64,000 nucleotides of DNA from assembly GCA_945862325.1 (NCBI GenBank), contig CAMAXZ010000010.1, forward strand, positions 1 through 64,000, read 5' to 3'. The stretch is from Klebsiella pneumoniae. Its GTDB lineage: Bacteria; Myxococcota_A; UBA796; SXON01. The translations under genes were made by a program, and so were the position numbers. Under the pieces are notes generated by a model. The model searched no databases. It was not told the DNA's origin and worked only from the letters and a program-made list of their open reading frames with translations. Positions 59,585 through 64,000 of the stretch are shown in pieces. Within the stretch, counting starts at the first letter, position 1, and every line of letters begins with the position of its first letter.

Positions 59585-60595
59585 ATGACCTTCGACCCTG
59601 ACGCGCCGGCCGCCGGCGACGGCCTCTACGGCCTCCCCACCACTGTCGACGAGGCGCGCGTCGTCGTGCTGCCCGTCCCGTGGGAGGCGACCACGAGCTA
59701 CCGCCGTGGCACGGCCCGCGGCCCCGCCGCCATGATGGAAGCCTCGTTCCAGGTCGATCTGTTCGACCTGGACGTGGGCCCCGCGTGGCGCCACGGCATC
59801 GCGTCTCTGCCGGCCGACCCGGACGTCGAGGCCTGGAACGCCGAGGCCGAGCCCGACGCGCTGCTCGTCATCGAGAGCGGCGGCGGCCACCCGGACGCGG
59901 CCGCGCGGGTCAACGAGCTCTCCGAGCGCGTCAACGCGCGGGTCTACGAGGTGGCGGCGGGCCTGTTCGCCCGCGGAAAGATCCCGGCGATCCTCGGGGG
60001 CGACCACTCCGTGCCCTTCGGCGCGATCCGCGCCGCGGCGGAGCGCCATCCGGGTCTGGGCGTGCTGCACATCGACGCCCATGCCGACCTGCGCAGGGCC
60101 TACGAGGGGTTCACGTGGTCGCACGCCAGCATCTTCCACAACGTGATGACCCGGCTGCCCGGCGTGGGCCGCCTCGTCCAGGTGGGGATCCGCGACGTGG
60201 GCGAGGCAGAGGTGGCGATGATCCGCGAGAGTGAAGGGCGAATCGTCACCTTCTTCGACTCTGCGATCGGGCGTGCCCTCGCCGGCGGCACCACGTGGGC
60301 GTCGATCGTCGCCCGCGTCGTCGAGCGCCTGCCCGACCCCGTCTGGGTCAGCTTCGACGTCGACGGCCTCGATCCGTCCTTCTGCCCCGCCACCGGCACG
60401 CCGGTGCCCGGCGGGCTGTCGTTCCGTGACGTCGTCGTGCTGCTCGGCGAAGTGTCGCGGCACCGCCGGATCGTCGGCTTCGACCTCAACGAGATCGGCG
60501 ACGCGGAGTGGGACGGCAACGTCGCGGCGCGCCTGTTCTACAAGCTCTGTGGGTGGTCGGCGGGCGCGTCGCCGCAGGGGGTCGAGCTGCCGTAG
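59585..60595 (+). CDS. speB: agmatinase/arginase-family ureohydrolase
   Basis: A 336-residue ureohydrolase. Manganese-ligand motifs are LGGDHSVPFGA, HIDAHADLR and SFDVDGLDPSFCPATGTPVPGGL, the last typical of agmatinases. It would hydrolyse agmatine to putrescine and urea, a step in polyamine synthesis; a guanidinobutyrase or related activity is possible. No speA or speE is nearby. The start ATG has TAGGTC 7 bases upstream and no Shine-Dalgarno, so it may have its own promoter. Confidence 0.82.
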   Translation: MTFDPDAPAAGDGLYGLPTTVDEARVVVLPVPWEATTSYRRGTARGPAAMMEASFQVDLFDLDVGPAWRHGIASLPADPDVEAWNAEAEPDALLVIESGGGHPDAAARVNELSERVNARVYEVAAGLFARGKIPAILGGDHSVPFGAIRAAAERHPGLGVLHIDAHADLRRAYEGFTWSHASIFHNVMTRLPGVGRLVQVGIRDVGEAEVAMIRESEGRIVTFFDSAIGRALAGGTTWASIVARVVERLPDPVWVSFDVDGLDPSFCPATGTPVPGGLSFRDVVVLLGEVSRHRRIVGFDLNEIGDAEWDGNVAARLFYKLCGWSAGASPQGVELP

Positions 60596-60603
60596 GCTCG
60601 CCC

Positions 60604-60984
60604 TCAATCCACGTTGCGCATGTGGTGGGCGAGGCGCGTCAGCGCGCCATCGATCGTGCTTCGAAGCTCGAGATCCTCTACGTGAGCCTCCAGCGCGTGA
60701 CGCATGCACGCCACCCACTCCTCCGCGGACGTGGCGTCGATGCGGAACGGCAGGTGGCGCGCCCGCAGGCGCGGGTGACCGAAGGCCTCGACGTAGAGCT
60801 GTGGCCCGCCGAGCCAACCGCTGAGGAACATGAACAGCTTCTGTCGGCTCCCGCGCAGGCTGGCGTCGTGCAAGGCGCGGACGTTGCGCGCGCCCGCCCA
60901 GGTGTCCATTCGGTCGTAGAAGCCGTCGACGATCGCCCGCACGCCCGACTCGCCGCCCACGCGCTCGTACAAGCTCGTTTCCAT
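60604..60984 (-). CDS. truncated haemoglobin
   Basis: A 126-residue globin of the trHbII/O type. LYERVGGESGVRAIVDGFYDRM holds the B10 Tyr; the proximal His F8 is in FGHPRLRARHLPF; the G8 Trp in SAEEWVACMRHAL is the group II/I marker. It binds O2 or NO in the cytoplasm, with detoxification or O2 delivery roles. It is divergent from the sulfatase-like gene and convergent with speB. The ATG at 60984 is preferred over 60993 because the family starts at this Met-Glu. Confidence 0.87.
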   Translation of the reverse strand: METSLYERVGGESGVRAIVDGFYDRMDTWAGARNVRALHDASLRGSRQKLFMFLSGWLGGPQLYVEAFGHPRLRARHLPFRIDATSAEEWVACMRHALEAHVEDLELRSTIDGALTRLAHHMRNVD

Positions 60985-61038
60985 GCGTCGCACGTATCCG
61001 GTGGGGCAGGCGGGGCCCGCGGCGCGCTAAGACGGGTC

Positions 61039-62418
61039 GTGCTGCTCGCGTTGCTCGTCGCCTGCTCCGCGCCGGAGGCTCCGCCGCCGCCGGGCCCGAC
61101 GCGCCCCGACGTCCTCGTCATCTCGCTCGACACGACGCGCGCCGACGTGATCGACGAGGTCACCACCCCCAACCTCGTGAAGCTCCGCGCGCGCGGAACG
61201 TGGTGGCGGTGGGCGTTCTCCCACGCCCCGACCACCGCCTACAGCCATGCGTCCGTGTTCACGGGGTTCGACGGGCATGGTCACGGCGTGCCGCGCAACG
61301 GCGTGGCGCTCCCGGCCGGCCTCCCCACCCTCGCCGAGCGGTTCGACGCCGCGGGCTACGCCACGATCGGGGTCGTGGGCGCGAGCGTGCTCTCGACGCG
61401 GTCCGGGTTGAACCGCGGGTTCCGAATCTGGAACGACGACATGGACATCGCGCGGAAGGCGCGCCACGAGACGACCGCCGACCGCGTCACCGTACGCGCC
61501 CTCGAAGAGATCCGACGTCCCAAGCCAGACATGCCGGTGTTCGCCTTCGTCCACTACTGGGACGCCCACGGCCCGTACCAGGCCCCGCAGCCGTACACGC
61601 GTCGCTTCGTCGATCCCGCGTACGACGGGCCGATGGCCGGGCGGCGGACCGACATCGAGCGCTTTGCGAGCCAGGTGCGCGGCGGTCGCGCGACGCCCGA
61701 GGACGCCGCGGCGCTGCGCGGGCTCTACAGGGGCGAGGTCGCGTGGGTCGACGCGCAGATCGCGGTGCTGCTCGACGGACTGCGCGCACGGGGCATCGCC
61801 GGCGACGAGGACCTCGTGGCTGTGTTCGCCGACCACGGTGAGGCTTTGGGAGAACCTGGAGACTTCCCCGTCGGTCACGGGGCGGACGTCGACCCGTACG
61901 CCACCCACGTGCCGCTCATCCTCGTCGGGCCCGGGGTGCCCGCCGGTGAGAACAACCGGCACAGCGTGGCGCTGTCCGCGCTCGGCCCCACCCTCCTCGC
62001 CATCGCCGGGCTCGACCCCTCCCTCGGCGACGCGGCGCGGCTGCCGCTCGCCGACGCTCCGGCCACCTCGAAGCCGGCGCCGATCTTCCAGGAAGCGACC
62101 AAGCCCGCCGAGATGTACCGGCGTGAGGGTTGGCCCAACCTCGACCTCGAACGCGCGGTGGTCCTCGGCGAAGACGTGCTGGTGTCGACGCCGTGGAAGG
62201 GCGGTCGGCGGCTCCCGTCCGCTCCGGGCGGACCGGTTCTATTTCGGCGTTCTCCCGGATTTCCTGAGGCGTCCGCCGCGCCCCGCGCCGACGACGCGGC
62301 CGTCGCCCGTCAGCTCGGCATCCTGCTCGCCGAGTGGCACGCGAAGGCGCCGAAGGGCGACGCCACGGAGGACCCCGACATGGGCGACGCGCTGGAGGCG
62401 CTCGGGTATCGGGAGTAG
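61039..62418 (+). CDS. sulfatase-like lipoprotein with Thr at the formylglycine position
   Basis: A 459-residue lipoprotein (lipobox LLVAC, Cys9). The alkaline-phosphatase/sulfatase fold is clear: VLVISLDTTRADV metal site, FVHYWDAHGPYQAP, VAVFADHGEALGEPG and GHGADVDPYATHVPLI. In sulfatases the nucleophile motif is CxPSR; here it reads TAYSHASVFTG, with Thr where the modified Cys/Ser should be. That makes it more like phosphoethanolamine/phosphoglycerol transferases or phosphatases than a true sulfatase. Start is GTG with TAAGAC five bases upstream. Confidence 0.78.
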   Translation: MLLALLVACSAPEAPPPPGPTRPDVLVISLDTTRADVIDEVTTPNLVKLRARGTWWRWAFSHAPTTAYSHASVFTGFDGHGHGVPRNGVALPAGLPTLAERFDAAGYATIGVVGASVLSTRSGLNRGFRIWNDDMDIARKARHETTADRVTVRALEEIRRPKPDMPVFAFVHYWDAHGPYQAPQPYTRRFVDPAYDGPMAGRRTDIERFASQVRGGRATPEDAAALRGLYRGEVAWVDAQIAVLLDGLRARGIAGDEDLVAVFADHGEALGEPGDFPVGHGADVDPYATHVPLILVGPGVPAGENNRHSVALSALGPTLLAIAGLDPSLGDAARLPLADAPATSKPAPIFQEATKPAEMYRREGWPNLDLERAVVLGEDVLVSTPWKGGRRLPSAPGGPVLFRRSPGFPEASAAPRADDAAVARQLGILLAEWHAKAPKGDATEDPDMGDALEALGYRE

Positions 62419-62431
62419 GCCCGCCCCAGCG

Positions 62432-63682
62432 TCACGGAAAAACCTCCACCCACCCGTCGTCCCGTTGGTCGGCATGGGCGAGGCGCACGACGGCGCCGGT
62501 CTGGTCGATCAGCCCGAGGTCGATCGTGAGCCCTGTCGCGGGGTCGGGCAGGGCGAGCGCGACCGTGAGCTCGTCGGTCGTGAGCGCGAGATCGGCGTCG
62601 GAGATGATCCAGTCGCCAACGACGTCTTCTCCGTCGCGCAGGCGCGACGCGATGCGCCACGGGCGGTACGGCGGGGCGCTCCCGCGGTTGAGGACGACCG
62701 CCGTGAGCCCCGACGCGGTCCGCTCGGCGCGGCTGACGACGAACCTCGGGCCGGCGAAGCCGAGGTACTCGTCGACCGAGTCCCGCCACACCGCGGGGAC
62801 GTCGCGCGACTTGTTGTTCACGAAGAGGACGTGGTGCTCCAACAGCCACCGCAAGAGCCAGCGCACCTGGCTCTCCTCGTAGGCGAGCCACTTCCATTGC
62901 ACCATGTCGCCGCACGTCTCCACCGCGACCGGGGCCGTTCGCCACGCGTCCAGGGCGTCGGCCTCGTCGAGGCGCTGTTCGTAGAAGTCGTCGTGGTGGT
63001 TCCAGCGGGCGCGCAGGTCCCCCCAGCAGTCCACGCGCCACCCGAACCCGCGGTCGAGGGCGAGGCGGAGGGGCACTTCGCCGTCTTCGCCCACGCGCCC
63101 CGCGTTCATGAGGACCAGGGTGGACGGGAACGCCGCGGCGAACGCGTCGAGGATGCGCGTCGCGCTCGCCGTCGACGGCGGTTCGACCCCCTCCGGGTTG
63201 TCGGCCCACTCGCCGGCCTCGCCGATGAAGCCGACATCGACGTGGTCGATGCGAGGGTCGCCGTCGTAGCGGGCGCCCAGGGCGGCCACCGTGCGTTCGA
63301 CGGCGGCGAGAAACGCCTCGTCGTCGTAGCTGTCGGTCGTGCGGTCGACCGGCATGACGCGGAACGCGAAGCTCTGCCGGTCGGCGGCCGCGGCCTCGAT
63401 GTCGTCGTCGATCAGCGACCACCGGATGTTCCCCGGCGTCGGCTCCAGCTCGTCCCACCAGTAGCGCTCGTACGCCACCCGCATCGGTGGGCTGCGGTCG
63501 TTGCTGGCGCCGTAGAACTCCTGCCAGCCCTGGTAGGGGTTGTCGAGCACGTCGCGCGTTTCGGCGCCGCAGTACACCTCGCCTGCGGCGGGCACGCACT
63601 CGGGCAGCGGATCCGGGTCCCACAGGGGGCCGTCCCAGTGGTGGCCCGGGGGAGCGCACGCAGCGAGGAGGTACGCGAGCAC
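62432..63682 (-). CDS. DUF4832-like lipoprotein
   Basis: A 416-residue lipoprotein (lipobox LLAAC, Cys9, from the GTG at 63682). The body looks like DUF4874/DUF4832: NPYQGWQEFYGAS, then a TIM-barrel-like stretch (RYWWDELEPTPGNIRWSLIDDDIE, DHVDVGFIGEAGEWADNP, FGWRVDCWGDL) and a C-terminal beta-sandwich (SGLTAVVLNRGSAPPYRPW). Such proteins resemble glycoside hydrolases, but activity is unproven. It is convergent with the sulfatase-like gene and divergent from the final partial gene. Confidence 0.68.
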   Translation of the reverse strand: MLAYLLAACAPPGHHWDGPLWDPDPLPECVPAAGEVYCGAETRDVLDNPYQGWQEFYGASNDRSPPMRVAYERYWWDELEPTPGNIRWSLIDDDIEAAAADRQSFAFRVMPVDRTTDSYDDEAFLAAVERTVAALGARYDGDPRIDHVDVGFIGEAGEWADNPEGVEPPSTASATRILDAFAAAFPSTLVLMNAGRVGEDGEVPLRLALDRGFGWRVDCWGDLRARWNHHDDFYEQRLDEADALDAWRTAPVAVETCGDMVQWKWLAYEESQVRWLLRWLLEHHVLFVNNKSRDVPAVWRDSVDEYLGFAGPRFVVSRAERTASGLTAVVLNRGSAPPYRPWRIASRLRDGEDVVGDWIISDADLALTTDELTVALALPDPATGLTIDLGLIDQTGAVVRLAHADQRDDGWVEVFP

Positions 63683-63780
63683 GGGGCCTCCGGGCGGCCC
63701 GCCGGACGGCGCGCCGCCGAAGCGGCGATGTAGCGCGGTCCTCGGCGGGAGGGAGCCGCTCGGTGTGATACCCGGAGTTC

Positions 63781-64000
63781 GTGTCCTCGCTCGACCCGCG
63801 CGTCGTCTCGTTGTGGCGTCTCCAGGGGATGTCCCGCGTCGCGCTGTTCTGGGGCCCTCTCGTGGTGGGCGGGGCCATCGCCCTCGGGTTCCGGTTCGGC
63901 GTGGCGCCGGCGGCGCTCGTCGCCGCCGCGCTCCTGACCGTCGCCTTCGGGGGCGCGCTGCTCTGGCCCGCGTTGGCGTTTCGGGCATTTCGGTACTCCG
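63781..64000 (+). CDS. bacterial PH-domain (YdbS-like) membrane protein, 3' end outside window
   Basis: An open frame from GTG 63781 to the window edge gives 73 residues: LDPRVVSLWRLQGMSRVALF, then two transmembrane helices (GPLVVGGAIALGFRFG; ALVAAALLTVAFGGALLWPAL) and the RAFRYS turn, the N-terminal layout of YdbS-like proteins before the bPH2 domain. GGAG lies about 9 bases before the start. The rest of the gene is outside the window. Confidence 0.55.
   Translation, partial: MSSLDPRVVSLWRLQGMSRVALFWGPLVVGGAIALGFRFGVAPAALVAAALLTVAFGGALLWPALAFRAFRYS

Overview
The window is a chromosomal segment of a very GC-rich (about 70% or more by eye), gene-dense bacterium, most likely an uncultured Myxococcota (former Deltaproteobacteria) lineage. 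This is inferred from MYXO-CTERM-like sorting tails (11541-13961, 56867-57934), MopE-type Asp-rich motifs, many secreted lipoproteins with Asp/Thr-rich linkers, a PilT ATPase, and a PKS fragment ending in DH and phosphopantetheinyl transferase domains. No insertion sequence, prophage, integrase or CRISPR array was seen, and no gap above 300 bases lacks a gene.

Layout. 1-4692: 3' end of a large polyketide/PUFA-type synthase, then GNAT and Nudix genes. 4699-7099 (minus): phosphate-type porin plus metallophosphoesterase lipoprotein. 7209-11544: a four-gene exported operon (haem c lipoprotein, unknown lipoprotein, DUF1549/DUF1588-like protein, DUF1501 Tat protein). 11541-17220 (minus): beta-helix surface protein, phosphodiesterase lipoprotein and Ig-like repeat protein. 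17280-21576: KAS III, pheT, gpsA. 21626-27616: AAA+ ATPase, ATP-grasp and pentapeptide pair, ECF sigma/anti-sigma pair with a recognisable autoregulatory promoter, a degenerate hydrolase and a DUF1858-like protein.

27724-31456 is an informational block in the order known from Bacillus: tadA, two tRNA-Ser, SRP RNA, dnaX, ybaB, recR. dnaX changes frame by -1 exactly between its gamma-like and tau-like parts. 31469-34553: thiS, pilT and an asparagine-synthetase homologue without the catalytic Cys2. 34613-40398: a complete isc iron-sulfur operon (iscS-iscU-iscA-hscB-hscA-fdx) led by a MerR-type regulator with four cysteines in two CxxC pairs and preceded by a SoxR-box-like dyad on its promoter.

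40425-64000 is mostly envelope and stress functions: a frameshifted beta-helix lipoprotein, a GT-C membrane enzyme, two DUF4349 proteins, DbpA helicase, an MFS exporter, an ECF sigma/zinc anti-sigma/Spy-like module, a LysR-TerC divergent pair, AlkC-like DNA repair, an M60-like peptidase, a transglutaminase-like lipoprotein, a TetR/hydrolase pair, agmatinase, truncated haemoglobin, a sulfatase-like lipoprotein, a DUF4832-like lipoprotein and the start of a PH-domain membrane protein. Many first genes of transcription units lack a Shine-Dalgarno but carry a TA-containing hexamer 5-9 bases before the start codon, which suggests widespread leaderless transcripts. Two apparent -1 frame breaks (dnaX and the 42-kb beta-helix gene) both fit single-base deletions in G runs, so sequence error must be excluded before biology is inferred from them.
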